A DNA stretch of 64,000 nucleotides from the NCBI GenBank assembly GCA_017307955.1, contig JAFKFV010000011.1, positions 1-64,000 of the forward strand, in the 5' to 3' direction. The notes under the pieces were generated by a model. The model worked only from the letters and a program-made list of their open reading frames with translations. It made no database searches and was not told where the DNA came from. Positions within the stretch are counted from its first letter, which is position 1, and each line of letters starts with the position of its first letter. This document shows positions 22,421 through 31,517 of this stretch, piece after piece. A program made the position numbers and the translations under genes. The stretch comes from Allobosea sp. (lineage in GTDB: Bacteria; Pseudomonadota; Alphaproteobacteria; Rhizobiales; Kaistiaceae).

Positions 22421-23192
22421 CGCGCGCATCAGGAGCGAGATCGACGGCGCCGTCGCCGTGCTGACGCTCGACCGCCCGGAGAAGCTGAACGCGCTCGACG
22501 AAGCGATGATGGCCGGCATCGAGGCCTTCGTCGCGGCGACGGAGGCGGACCGCGCGGTGCGCGCCGCCGTGATCACCGGCGCCGGCGAGAAGGCCTTCTC
22601 GGCCGGCGGCGACATCGCCGCCTGGGCGGGTCTCGATCCGGTGACGTTCATGCGCGGCTGGATCCGCACCGGCCACCGCGTGTTCGACCGGCTCGCCCGG
22701 CTGCGCCAGCCGCTGGTCGCCTGCCTCAACGGGCACGCCTTCGGTGGCGGCCTGGAACTCGCCGCGACGGCCGACCTCATCGTCATGGAGGCGCATGGCC
22801 GCATCGGCCTGCCCGAAACGGGCCTCGCCATGGTGCCGGGCTGGTCGGGCACGCAGCGCCTCGTGCGCCGCTACGGCTCGCGCGTCGTGAAGCGCATGGC
22901 GCTCGCCGGCGAGATGTTCGGCGCCGAGGAAGCGCTCGCGCTCGGCCTCGTCGACAAGGTGGTGCCGAAGGGCGAGGGCCTTGCCGCCGCCAAGGCGCTC
23001 GCCGCCGCGATCGCCGCGCGCGGACCTGTCGCCGTGCAGGTGACCAAGCAGCTCATCAACGCCGCCGAGGGCGAGGAGGAGGCGGCGGCGATCGAGTCGG
23101 TCGCCGGTGCCCTCGTCGCTTTCACCCATGACCTGAAGGAAGGCGCCGCCAGCTTCCGCGAGAAGCGGCCGGCCCAGTTCGAGGATCGCTGA
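22413..23192 (+). CDS. Enoyl-CoA hydratase/isomerase-family protein
   Basis: The 259-residue crotonase-fold protein has the early TLDRPEKLNALD motif. It also has the oxyanion-hole segments AFSAGGDIAAWAG and NGHAFGGGLELAATADLIV, and GLPETGLAMVPGWSGTQRL with the usual catalytic-side glutamate. It hydrates or isomerises an acyl-CoA. I chose ATG 22413 because GGAG at 22403-22406 is well placed; ATG 22401 in the same frame is possible. It overlaps the CoA-transferase gene and sits one base before the aldehyde dehydrogenase gene. Confidence 0.88.
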
Positions 23193-23193
23193 C

Positions 23194-24708
23194 ATGACGC
23201 TCCATATCGATCCGAAGCGGCTCCCCGAGGCGCAGGGCGGCCCGCGCCGCTACCAGATGCTGATCGACGGCAAGTGGACGGATGGCGAAGTCGGCCTCGA
23301 GGGCGAGCGCGTCAGCCCCGGCCATGGCGTGCTTGTCAGCCGCTATGCCTTCGGCTCGGAGGGCGACGTCAACCGCGCCGCCGCCGCGGCCCGCCGCGCC
23401 TTCCATCGCGGCCCCTGGCCACGGATGAAGGCCGCCGACCGCGCCGCCGTGCTGCTGAAGACTGCCGATCTCATCGACGCGCGGCGCGAGGAGATCGCCC
23501 GCCTCGATGCACTCGAAAGCGGCAAGCCGATCAGCCAGGCGCGCGGCGAGATCGCCGGCGCCGCCGATATCTGGCGCTATGCCGCCTCGCTGGCGAGGAC
23601 GCTGCACGGCGAGAGCTATGCCAATCTCGGCGATGCGATGCTCGGCGTCGTGCTGCGCGAGCCGATCGGCGTCGTCTCGATCATCACGCCGTGGAACTTC
23701 CCGTTCCTCATCGTGGCGCAGAAGCTGCCCTTCGCGCTCGCGGCCGGCTGCACGGCGATCGTCAAGCCGAGCGAGATGACATCGGCCTCGACGGTGGTGC
23801 TCGGCGAACTCTTGATGGAAGCGGGCCTTCCCGAGGGCGTCTGCAACATCGTGCTCGGCACCGGCCCCGAGGTCGGCGCCCATATGGTGACGCATCCTTC
23901 CGTCGACATGGTGACCTTCACCGGCTCGACCCGCGTCGGCAAGGCGACCATGCAGGCGGCCTCGGCGACGCTGAAGAAGGTCGCGATGGAGCTCGGCGGC
24001 AAGAATGCGCAGGTCGTGTTCCCCGATGCCGACCTCGAAGCGGCGGTCGATGCGGCGGTGTTCGGTGCCTTCTTCAATGCCGGCGAATGCTGCAATGCCG
24101 GCAGCCGCCTCATCATCCACAAGGCGGTGGCGGCCGACTTCCTCGCCGCCTTCGAGGCGCGGGCGGCGAAGGTCAAGGTCGGCGATCCGCTCGACGACGC
24201 GACCAAGGTCGGCGCGATCATCACGCCCGAGCATCTGAAGAAGATCGAGAACGCGGTCGCCGACGCCTCCGCCGACGGCGCCGCGGTGGCGATCGGCGGC
24301 GCTGGCCTTGCGAGCGGCGCCGGCCAGTATATGGCGCCGACCGTCGTCACCGGCGTGAAGCCGGAAATGGCGATCGCCCGCGACGAGGTGTTCGGCCCGG
24401 TGCTCTCCGTCATGGAGTTCGAGCGTGTGGAAGAGGCGATCCGGCTCGTCGACACGACCGATTACGGCCTTTCGGCCGGCGTCTGGTCGAAGGACATCGA
24501 CACGGCGGTGACGGTCGCGCGCGCGGCGCGCGCCGGCACGGTCTGGGTCAACACCTTCATGGACGGTTATCCGGAGCTGCCCTTCGGCGGCATGAAGCAG
24601 AGCGGTCTCGGCCGCGAACTCGGCAAGGGCGCCGTGGAGGATTTCACGGAGCAGAAGACGATCCAGTTCCATCGCGGTCCCCGCACCTCATGGTGGGTGG
24701 ACGGCTGA
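23194..24708 (+). CDS. NAD(P)-dependent aldehyde dehydrogenase
   Basis: This 504-residue enzyme has the full aldehyde dehydrogenase signature. ITPWNFP is at 164-170, the general base Glu266 is in MELGGK, and the catalytic cysteine Cys300 is in FFNAGECCNAGSR. PFGGMKQSG follows near the C-terminus. It oxidises an aldehyde to an acid, plausibly supplying or consuming an intermediate of the CoA branch of this cluster. It starts one base after the previous stop. Confidence 0.9.
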   Translation: MTLHIDPKRLPEAQGGPRRYQMLIDGKWTDGEVGLEGERVSPGHGVLVSRYAFGSEGDVNRAAAAARRAFHRGPWPRMKAADRAAVLLKTADLIDARREEIARLDALESGKPISQARGEIAGAADIWRYAASLARTLHGESYANLGDAMLGVVLREPIGVVSIITPWNFPFLIVAQKLPFALAAGCTAIVKPSEMTSASTVVLGELLMEAGLPEGVCNIVLGTGPEVGAHMVTHPSVDMVTFTGSTRVGKATMQAASATLKKVAMELGGKNAQVVFPDADLEAAVDAAVFGAFFNAGECCNAGSRLIIHKAVAADFLAAFEARAAKVKVGDPLDDATKVGAIITPEHLKKIENAVADASADGAAVAIGGAGLASGAGQYMAPTVVTGVKPEMAIARDEVFGPVLSVMEFERVEEAIRLVDTTDYGLSAGVWSKDIDTAVTVARAARAGTVWVNTFMDGYPELPFGGMKQSGLGRELGKGAVEDFTEQKTIQFHRGPRTSWWVDG

Positions 24709-24763
24709 GGAAGACCAGGCCGCGTCCGGGAGGGAAGCGGCCTTCATTCGGGAGGAGGAATGA

Positions 24764-26014
24764 ATGCGTAAATTGATGATGGCTGCGGCCATGCTGGCGA
24801 CCACGGCGCTGACCGCGCATGCGGACGACGTCAAGGAAGTGGAGATGCTGCACTGGTGGACCTCGGGCGGCGAAGCGGCCGCGCTGAACGTCCTCAAGCA
24901 GGATCTCGCCCAGCAGGGCTATGCCTGGAAGGACGTGCCGGTCGCCGGCGGCGGCGGCGACGCCGCCATGACGGCGCTGAAGGCGATGGTGGCCGCCGGC
25001 AACCCGCCGACCGCCTCGCAGATGCTCGGCTACACCGTTCTCGACTATGCCGAGGCCGGCAAGATGGGCGATCTCACCGAGACGGCCGTCGCCGAGGGCT
25101 GGGACAAGGCCGTTCCGGCGGCGCTGCAGAAATTCGCCGTCTATGACGGCAAATGGGTCGCGGCGCCCGTCAACGTGCATTCCGTGAACTGGCTCTGGAT
25201 CAACAAGGCCGTCATGGACAAGATCGGCGGCACCGAGCCGAAGAATTTCGACGAGTTCGTCGCGCTGCTCGACAAGGCCAAGGCGGCCGGCGTCACGCCG
25301 CTCGCGCTCGGCGGCCAGAACTGGCAGGAAGCGACGATGTTCGACAGCATCGTGCTCTCGACCGGCGGTCCCGAATTCTACAAGAAGGCGATGAACGACC
25401 TCGACGAGGACGCTCTGAAGTCGGACACGATGAAGAAGTCGTTCGACAACCTCGCCAAGCTCAAGGACTATGTCGATCCGAACTTCTCCGGCCGCGACTG
25501 GAACCTCGCCACCGCCATGGTCATCAATGGCGATGCGCTGGTCCAGGTGATGGGCGACTGGGCGAAGGGCGAGTTCGTGGCGGCGAAGAAGGTGCCGGGC
25601 ACCGACTTCCTCTGCTACCGCTTCCCCGGCACCGATGGCTCGGTGATCTACAACTCCGACATGTTCGGCATGTTCGACGTGCCGGACGACCGCAAGGCGG
25701 CGCAGGTCGCGCTCGCCAAGGCGACGCTGTCGAAGAGCTTCCAGTCGGCGTTCAATGTCGTGAAGGGTTCGGTCCCGGCCCGCACCGACGTGCCGGACAC
25801 CGATTTCGACGCCTGCGGCAAGAAGGGCATCGCCGATCTGAAGGCGGCTAACGACGGCGGCACGCTGTTCGGCTCGCTCGCCCAGGGCTATGGCGCGCCG
25901 CCCGCGGTCGCCAATGCCTACAAGGATGTCGTCTCCAAGTTCGTCCATGGCCAGATCACGTCCTCCGACCAGGCCGTCGAGGAACTCGTGAAGGCGATCG
26001 ACGACGCGAAGTAA
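24764..26014 (+). CDS. Sugar ABC transporter substrate-binding protein (glucose/mannose type)
   Basis: The 416-residue periplasmic protein has a Sec signal peptide ([20 protein letters not shown], cleavage after about residue 20). It then starts with the family 1 binding-protein pattern [20 protein letters not shown]. Two lobes follow, with [19 protein letters not shown] in the hinge region. It resembles GtsA-type binding proteins for aldoses. The ATG at 24764 follows GGGAGGAGGAA, a strong ribosome-binding site consistent with high expression. A hairpin separates it from the permease genes. Confidence 0.9.
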   Translation: MRKLMMAAAMLATTALTAHADDVKEVEMLHWWTSGGEAAALNVLKQDLAQQGYAWKDVPVAGGGGDAAMTALKAMVAAGNPPTASQMLGYTVLDYAEAGKMGDLTETAVAEGWDKAVPAALQKFAVYDGKWVAAPVNVHSVNWLWINKAVMDKIGGTEPKNFDEFVALLDKAKAAGVTPLALGGQNWQEATMFDSIVLSTGGPEFYKKAMNDLDEDALKSDTMKKSFDNLAKLKDYVDPNFSGRDWNLATAMVINGDALVQVMGDWAKGEFVAAKKVPGTDFLCYRFPGTDGSVIYNSDMFGMFDVPDDRKAAQVALAKATLSKSFQSAFNVVKGSVPARTDVPDTDFDACGKKGIADLKAANDGGTLFGSLAQGYGAPPAVANAYKDVVSKFVHGQITSSDQAVEELVKAIDDAK

Positions 26015-26023
26015 GGCACGTTT

Positions 26024-26050
26024 GGCTCCCTCTCCGCTGGGGAGGGAGCC
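26024..26050. repeat. Hairpin between binding-protein and permease genes
   Basis: GGCTCCCTC and GAGGGAGCC form perfect 9-bp arms around a 9-base loop, starting 10 bases after the binding-protein stop. No T-run follows, so it is not a simple terminator. A second smaller CTTCCCATGGGAGAGG element lies at about 26064-26079. The gap to the next start is 131 bases. As in other importer operons, it may protect the upstream mRNA or reduce read-through (inference). Confidence 0.7.
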
Positions 26051-26145
26051 GGCCCGTCTTTGCCTTCCCATGGGAGAGGTGAAGGAAGCCATCCGCGCCA
26101 GTCGCGGACAGCGCGGAACTGGGATGCACGGTCGGGGAGGACCGC

Positions 26146-27099
26146 ATGACGTCGATTGCCACATCCAATGGCGGAGCCGCTGCGCGGACGGCGCACCGGC
26201 CGTCCATGCGGGCGCGGATGCAGGAGGCGCTGCCGAAGCTCGTGCTCGCGCCGAGCTTCGCGATTACGCTCGTCTTCGTCTACGGCTTCATCCTTTGGAC
26301 GATCTATCTGTCCTTCACCAATTCCAAGGCCTTCCCGAAATATGTCCTGACCGATGCGCGCGCCTATCAGCGGCTGTGGCGCTGGACCTTCGAGAGCGAT
26401 CCGCCCTCGTCCTGGTATACCTCGATCACCAACATGGCGATCTTCGGCGTGCTCTACGTCGTCTTCGCCTTAGCGATCGGGCTTCTTCTCGCGATCCTGC
26501 TCGACCAGAAGATCCGCGGCGAGGGCATCCTCCGTCCCATCTATCTCTATCCGATGGCGCTGTCGTTCATCGTCACCGGCGTCGCGTGGAAATGGTTCCT
26601 CGATCCCGGCCTCGGCCTCGAGCAGACCATGCACCAGTGGGGCTGGACCTCGTTCCATTTCGACTGGATCAAGAACAAGGACTACGTGATCTACACGGTG
26701 GTGATCGCCGGCGTCTGGCAGGCCTCGGGCTTCGTGATGGCGATGTTCCTCGCGGGGCTCAGGGGCATCGACGGCGAGATCATCAAGGCTTCGCAGATCG
26801 ACGGCGCCTCTCCCTTCCAGCTCTACCGCCGCATCATCATCCCGCTTCTGAGGCCCGTCTTCCTCTCGGCGCTGATTGTGCTCGCCCATATGGCGATCAA
26901 GTCCTACGACCTCGTCGTGGCGCTGACCTCCGGCGGGCCGGGCGGCTCGGCCTGGCTGCCGTCCAACTTCATGTATGAATACACCTTCAAGCGGAACGAG
27001 ATGGCCGTCGGCTCGGCGAGCGCGGTGATCATGCTGGCGACGATCTCGGCGATCATCGTGCCCTATCTCTATTCCGAGCTTCGGGAGAAGGCGCGATGA
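26146..27099 (+). CDS. Sugar ABC transporter permease, first subunit
   Basis: The 317-residue protein has an N-terminal cytoplasmic tail of about 34 residues, then membrane segments beginning LVLAPSFAITLVFVYGFILW. The EAA-type loop reads GEIIKASQIDGASPFQLYRRI. It closely follows the GtsB/UgpA pattern of CUT1 sugar importers. The ATG at 26146 follows GGGGAGGACCGC. Its stop overlaps the next start (ATGA at 27096-27099). Confidence 0.9.
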   Translation: MTSIATSNGGAAARTAHRPSMRARMQEALPKLVLAPSFAITLVFVYGFILWTIYLSFTNSKAFPKYVLTDARAYQRLWRWTFESDPPSSWYTSITNMAIFGVLYVVFALAIGLLLAILLDQKIRGEGILRPIYLYPMALSFIVTGVAWKWFLDPGLGLEQTMHQWGWTSFHFDWIKNKDYVIYTVVIAGVWQASGFVMAMFLAGLRGIDGEIIKASQIDGASPFQLYRRIIIPLLRPVFLSALIVLAHMAIKSYDLVVALTSGGPGGSAWLPSNFMYEYTFKRNEMAVGSASAVIMLATISAIIVPYLYSELREKAR

Positions 27100-28034
27100 G
27101 CACCGCCGCCACCACCGTCGCCCCTCGGGCGCCCGGCTCGCCGATCATCTCGCGCATCGTCATCTACGGCCTGCTCGGTCTGTTCGCGCTGGTCTATCTC
27201 ATCCCGTTCTTCGTGATGCTGCTGACCTCGCTGAAGCCGATGCCGGAGATCCAGCACGGCAACATCCTCGCTCTCCCCAAGGAGCCGACGCTCGATCCGT
27301 GGATCCGGGCCTGGGGCGAGGCCTGTGTCGGCCTCACCTGCGAGGGCATCCACGGCTATTTCTGGAACTCGATCAAGATGGTGGTGCCGGCCGTCGCCAT
27401 CTCGACGCTGCTCGGCGCGCTCAACGGCTATGTGCTGACCAAGTGGCGCTTCCCCGGCCACCGCCTCGTCTTCGGGCTGATGCTGTTCGCCTGCTTCATC
27501 CCGTTCCAGGCGGTGCTGCTGCCGATGGCGACCGTGCTCGGCACCTTCGGCCAGTTCGGCAAGACGCTGATCAACCTCACCGGCATGAATTTCGGCTTCG
27601 GCAATCCGACGGTGAACCTCGTCTTCGTCCATGTCGTCTACGGCCTCGGCTTCACGACGCTGTTCTTCCGCAATTATTACGAGGCGTTCCCGACCGAGCT
27701 CATCAAGGCGGCGATGGTCGATGGCGCCGGCTTCTTCCAGATCTTCCGGCGCATCCTCCTGCCGAACTCGCTGCCGATCATCGTCGTGACGGTGATCTAC
27801 CAGTTCACCAATATCTGGAACGACTTCCTCTTCGCCTCGGCCTATGCCGGCTCGGGCGACGTGATGCCGATGACGGTGGCGCTCAACAATGTCGTCAACA
27901 CCTCGACGGGCGTCGTCGAATACAATGTGAACATGGCCGCCGCGATGATCGCCGCGCTGCCGACCCTCCTCGTCTACATCCTGGCCGGCCGCTACTTCGT
28001 CCGCGGGCTGATGGCCGGCGCCGTCAAGGGATAG
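27096..28034 (+). CDS. Sugar ABC transporter permease, second subunit
   Basis: This 312-residue membrane protein pairs with the preceding permease. The EAA loop is ELIKAAMVDGAGFFQIFRRI and the C-terminus is AGRYFVRGLMAGAVKG, the usual ending of GtsC/MalG-type subunits. It contains a short periplasmic loop with two cysteines (EACVGLTCEGIHG), which could form a disulfide. It is followed four bases later by the ATPase gene. Confidence 0.9.
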   Translation: MSTAATTVAPRAPGSPIISRIVIYGLLGLFALVYLIPFFVMLLTSLKPMPEIQHGNILALPKEPTLDPWIRAWGEACVGLTCEGIHGYFWNSIKMVVPAVAISTLLGALNGYVLTKWRFPGHRLVFGLMLFACFIPFQAVLLPMATVLGTFGQFGKTLINLTGMNFGFGNPTVNLVFVHVVYGLGFTTLFFRNYYEAFPTELIKAAMVDGAGFFQIFRRILLPNSLPIIVVTVIYQFTNIWNDFLFASAYAGSGDVMPMTVALNNVVNTSTGVVEYNVNMAAAMIAALPTLLVYILAGRYFVRGLMAGAVKG

Positions 28035-28038
28035 CACC

Positions 28039-29154
28039 ATGGCGTTTCTCGAAATCGACCGGCTGGTCAAGCGCTTCGGCAATGTCGACGTCTTGAAGGG
28101 CATCTCGCTCTCCGTGGAGGAGGGCGGCTTCCTCGTCCTCGTCGGCCCGTCCGGCTGCGGCAAGTCCACGCTCCTGTCGATGATCGCCGGGCTCGATTCC
28201 ATCTCGGATGGCGAGGTCCGCATCAATGGCCGCCGCGTCAACGAGCTGCATCCCTCGCAGCGCGACATCGCGATGGTGTTCCAGTCCTACGCGCTCTATC
28301 CCAACATGACGGTCGGCGAGAACATCGCCTTCGGCCTCGAAATGCGCGGCGTCGCGAAAGCCGAGCGCGAGGCGGCGGTGGCCCGCGTCGCCGAGATGCT
28401 GCAGATCGGCCATCTCCTGAAGCGCAAGCCCTCGCAGCTCTCCGGCGGCCAGCGCCAGCGCGTCGCCATGGGCCGCGCGCTGGTGCGCAACCCGCAGGTC
28501 TTCCTCTTCGACGAGCCCCTGTCCAATCTCGACGCGAAACTCCGCGTCGACATGCGCACCGAGATCAAGCGGCTGCACCAGCGCATGGGCACGACCATCG
28601 TCTATGTGACGCATGACCAGATCGAGGCGATGACGCTCGCGACGCAGATCGCGGTGCTGCGCGACGGCGTGTTGCAGCAGTTCGGCACGCCGGCCGAGAT
28701 CTACAACAATCCGGTCAACCTCTTCGTCGCCGACTTCATGGGCTCGCCCTCGATGAACCTCGTTCCCGCCTCGGTGCGCTCGGAGGACGGCCGCACGGTG
28801 GTGGCGCTCGCCCGCGCCAACGAGAACGACCTCATCCTCGATCCCGGTCCCGCTTCGGAGCGGCTCGGCCGCGTCATCGGGCAGGAGGTGCTGCTCGGCA
28901 TCCGCCCGGAGGCGATCACCGACCATGACGGCGCCGACCGCAACGCCAGGACGCTTGTCGATGCCGATTGCCATGTCGAGGTGGTCGAGCCGGCCGGCTC
29001 GGACACCTTCGTGGTGACGCAGCTCGGCGGCAAGCATGTCATCGCCCGCATGCGCTCCGACGCCGCCGTGCGCGGCGGCCAGCGCGCGCCCTTCACCTTC
29101 AACATGGACAAGGCGGTCTTCTTCGACCCGAAGTCCGAGCAGCGCGTGGCGTGA
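28039..29154 (+). CDS. Sugar ABC transporter ATP-binding protein (MalK/UgpC-like)
   Basis: The 371-residue ATPase has Walker [10 protein letters not shown] at 36-44, LSGGQ at 134-138 and Walker B VFLFDEP at 154-160. A C-terminal TOBE regulatory region follows from about residue 235. It energises the transporter encoded by the three preceding genes. The following oxidoreductase gene begins at 29160 (ATG), or at a GTG overlapping this stop at 29151. Confidence 0.92.
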   Translation: MAFLEIDRLVKRFGNVDVLKGISLSVEEGGFLVLVGPSGCGKSTLLSMIAGLDSISDGEVRINGRRVNELHPSQRDIAMVFQSYALYPNMTVGENIAFGLEMRGVAKAEREAAVARVAEMLQIGHLLKRKPSQLSGGQRQRVAMGRALVRNPQVFLFDEPLSNLDAKLRVDMRTEIKRLHQRMGTTIVYVTHDQIEAMTLATQIAVLRDGVLQQFGTPAEIYNNPVNLFVADFMGSPSMNLVPASVRSEDGRTVVALARANENDLILDPGPASERLGRVIGQEVLLGIRPEAITDHDGADRNARTLVDADCHVEVVEPAGSDTFVVTQLGGKHVIARMRSDAAVRGGQRAPFTFNMDKAVFFDPKSEQRVA

Positions 29155-29159
29155 CCCTC

Positions 29160-30665
29160 ATGACCCCGGATATCGTCATCATCGGCTCCGGCATGGGCGG
29201 GGCGACGCTTGCGGCCGGGCTCGCCGGCTCGGGGGCGCGCGTGCTCATCCTCGAGAAGGGGCGTCAGCTCGCCGATCGGCCCGAAAACCGCGATCCGCGC
29301 GCGATCTTCCAGCGCGGCCATTTTCGCCCCAGGGAGCAGTGGTACGACGCCGAGGCGGGCGATGCGCCCTTCAATCCCGGCAACTATTACTATGTCGGCG
29401 GCAATTCGAAGTTCTACGGCGCGGTGCTGATCCGCTATCGCGCCGAGGATTTCGAGGCCATGGAGCATGACGGCGGCGTTTCGCCGGCCTGGCCGATCCC
29501 CTATGCGGAGATGGAGCCCTGGTACAGCCGCGCCGAGCAGCTCTACCGGGTGCGCGGCGAGCTCGGCGACGACGACACCGAGCCCTATCACTCACAGCCT
29601 TATCCCTTCGCTGCCATCAAGGACGAGCCGGCGCTGGCCAAGGTGCGCGCGCGCCTCGCGAAGGTGGGCCTGCATCCGGCCTCGCTGCCGCTCGGCGTCG
29701 ACATCGACCAATGGCTGAAGAAGGCCAAGACGCCCTGGGATGCATTCCCCGACGCCCGCACCGGCAAGATGGATGCCGAGACCTGCGGCCTCGCGACCGC
29801 TCTTGCCGATCCCAATATCACGATCGAAACCGGCGCCGAGGTCACGCGGCTCGTTGCCGGGCCGGACGGCCGCATCGCCTCCGTCGTCTATGTTCAGGAC
29901 GGCGAGACGAAGACGCTGTCACCGAAGATCGTCGTGCTCTCGACCGGCGCGGTGAAGTCGGCGGCGATGCTGCTCGCCTCGAAGAGCGCCGCCTTCCCGA
30001 ACGGGCTCGCCAACGGCTCCGACGTGGTCGGGCGCTATTTCATGAGCCACAACATGACGGCGATGATTGCCGTTGACCCGCGCTTCACCAATGACGCGAT
30101 CCACCAGAAGACCTTCGGCTTCAACGACTTCTATCTCACGGACGGCAAGGGCGGAAAGCCGCTTGGCAACATGCAGCTGCTCGGCCGCGTCTCCGGGGCG
30201 ATCCTCAAGGCGAATGTCCGTTTCGCGCCGGAATGGGCGCTCAGTCTCCTGTCGCGTCACAGCGTCGATTTCCTCGCCATGAACGAGGATCTGCCCGATC
30301 GCGACAGCCGCATCCGCGTCGATGGCGATCGCGTCATCATGCAGTGGAAGCGCTCCAACATGGAGGCGCACTGGAAGCTGGTGCGGGTCATGAAGGAGCG
30401 TTTTCATGCCGCCGGCTTCCCGTTGGTGCTGACGCATCATTTCGACGGGCGCACGCCCTCGCACCAATGCGGCACCATCCGCTTCGGCACCGACCCTGCG
30501 ACTTCGGCGCTCGATATCTGGTGCCGCGCGCATGACCACTCGAACCTGTTCGTGGTCGACGCCTCCTTCCTGCCGACCTCGGCCGCCGTCAACCCGGCGC
30601 TGACCATCGCCGCGCAAGCGCTGCGCACCGCCGACCACATGATCGCCACGGGATTCGCGGCATGA
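29160..30665 (+). CDS. GMC-family FAD-dependent oxidoreductase (sugar/glycoside type)
   Basis: This 501-residue flavoprotein has the dinucleotide motif IIGSGMGG at residues 7-14. A later NYYYVGGNSKFYGAVLIRYR segment corresponds to the FAD-contacting loop. The catalytic pair is His435 (SHQCGT) and Asn478 (VNPALT). It lacks a signal peptide. The sequence is of the branch related to pyranose-type and glycoside 3-oxidising enzymes rather than choline dehydrogenase, judged only by eye. It overlaps the SDR gene by four bases. It probably oxidises a hydroxyl of the imported carbohydrate. Confidence 0.85.
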   Translation: MTPDIVIIGSGMGGATLAAGLAGSGARVLILEKGRQLADRPENRDPRAIFQRGHFRPREQWYDAEAGDAPFNPGNYYYVGGNSKFYGAVLIRYRAEDFEAMEHDGGVSPAWPIPYAEMEPWYSRAEQLYRVRGELGDDDTEPYHSQPYPFAAIKDEPALAKVRARLAKVGLHPASLPLGVDIDQWLKKAKTPWDAFPDARTGKMDAETCGLATALADPNITIETGAEVTRLVAGPDGRIASVVYVQDGETKTLSPKIVVLSTGAVKSAAMLLASKSAAFPNGLANGSDVVGRYFMSHNMTAMIAVDPRFTNDAIHQKTFGFNDFYLTDGKGGKPLGNMQLLGRVSGAILKANVRFAPEWALSLLSRHSVDFLAMNEDLPDRDSRIRVDGDRVIMQWKRSNMEAHWKLVRVMKERFHAAGFPLVLTHHFDGRTPSHQCGTIRFGTDPATSALDIWCRAHDHSNLFVVDASFLPTSAAVNPALTIAAQALRTADHMIATGFAA

Positions 30666-31441
30666 GTTCCACGTCTTCTTCACGCCCCGTTGCGCTCGTC
30701 ACCGGCGCGCGGCGCGGCATCGGGCTTGCCATCGCCGAGGCCTTGGCGGCCGCCGGCTACGACATCGCCATGACCGGCACCCGGCGCGACGACGAGGCCG
30801 AGGCAGCGCTCGCCCGGGTCGCGGCGGCCGGCGGTCGCGTCGCCTTCTCCGCCTTCGACCTTGCCGATCTTTCGAGCCATGAGCCGGCGCTCGCCGCCAT
30901 CGAGGCCGAACTCGGGCCGGTCGACGTTCTGGTCAACAATGCCGGCATCGGCGCTGTGGTGCGCGGCGACCTGCTCGATCTTCTGCCGGAGAATTTCGAC
31001 ACCGTGATCGACGTCAATCTGCGCGGCACGCTGTTCCTGACGCAGGCTGTGGTGAAGCGCATGCTTGGCCGCGCGGCGGTCCATCCGCGCGCCGTGCTCA
31101 CGGTCTCCTCGGTCTCGGCGGCGCTCGCCTCGCCGGAGCGGGCCGACTACTGCATCTCCAAGGCCGGGCTCGCGATGTTCGTGCAGAACCTCGCGCTCCG
31201 CCTCGCCGGCACGGATATCGGCGTCTACGAACTGCGGCCCGGCATCATCCGCACCGACATGACGGCGAAGGTCAGCGAGAAATATGACCGGCTGATCGCC
31301 GGCGGCCTCGTGCCGGCCGGCCGCTGGGGCGAGGGCGCCGATATCGGCCGCGCGGCCGTGGCGCTGGCGTCCGGCGCCTTCGGCTTCGCGACCGGCGCCG
31401 TCATCGATCTCGACGGCGGCCTCGCGATCCCGCGGCTCTAG
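30662..31441 (+). CDS. Short-chain dehydrogenase/reductase
   Basis: The 259-residue classical SDR has TGARRGIG at 14-21, NNAG at 92-95 and the catalytic residues Ser150, Tyr163 and Lys167 (YCISK). The ending DLDGGLAIPRL is typical of 3-ketoacyl-reductase-like SDRs. Annotated relatives are often called 3-ketoacyl-ACP reductase, but the sugar-catabolic setting makes a sugar or polyol dehydrogenase more likely. It is coupled to the preceding GMC gene and is followed by an operator. Confidence 0.85.
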   Translation: MSSTSSSRPVALVTGARRGIGLAIAEALAAAGYDIAMTGTRRDDEAEAALARVAAAGGRVAFSAFDLADLSSHEPALAAIEAELGPVDVLVNNAGIGAVVRGDLLDLLPENFDTVIDVNLRGTLFLTQAVVKRMLGRAAVHPRAVLTVSSVSAALASPERADYCISKAGLAMFVQNLALRLAGTDIGVYELRPGIIRTDMTAKVSEKYDRLIAGGLVPAGRWGEGADIGRAAVALASGAFGFATGAVIDLDGGLAIPRL

Positions 31442-31473
31442 GAAGCAAACGAAGCCGCCGCCGGCCTGGCTCT

Positions 31474-31485
31474 TGGAACGTTCCA
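31474..31485. promoter_or_regulatory. LacI-type operator before the second GMC oxidoreductase gene
   Basis: TGGAACGTTCCA at 31474-31485 is identical over 12 bases to the operator at 18745-18756 near the regulator gene. It lies 32 bases before the chosen start codon and separates the downstream pair of genes as a second unit of the same regulon. Confidence 0.8.
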
Positions 31486-31517
31486 GGCCGAGCCGCGGCG
31501 TGACGATGGAGGACAAG

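Noticed and set aside
29160..30665. Naming the first GMC enzyme a C-glycoside 3-oxidase with a deglycosidase partner
   Set aside because: The family resemblance is only by eye, and no C-glycoside deglycosidase pair is encoded in the cluster; the barrel protein at 3146-4069 belongs to a different operon.
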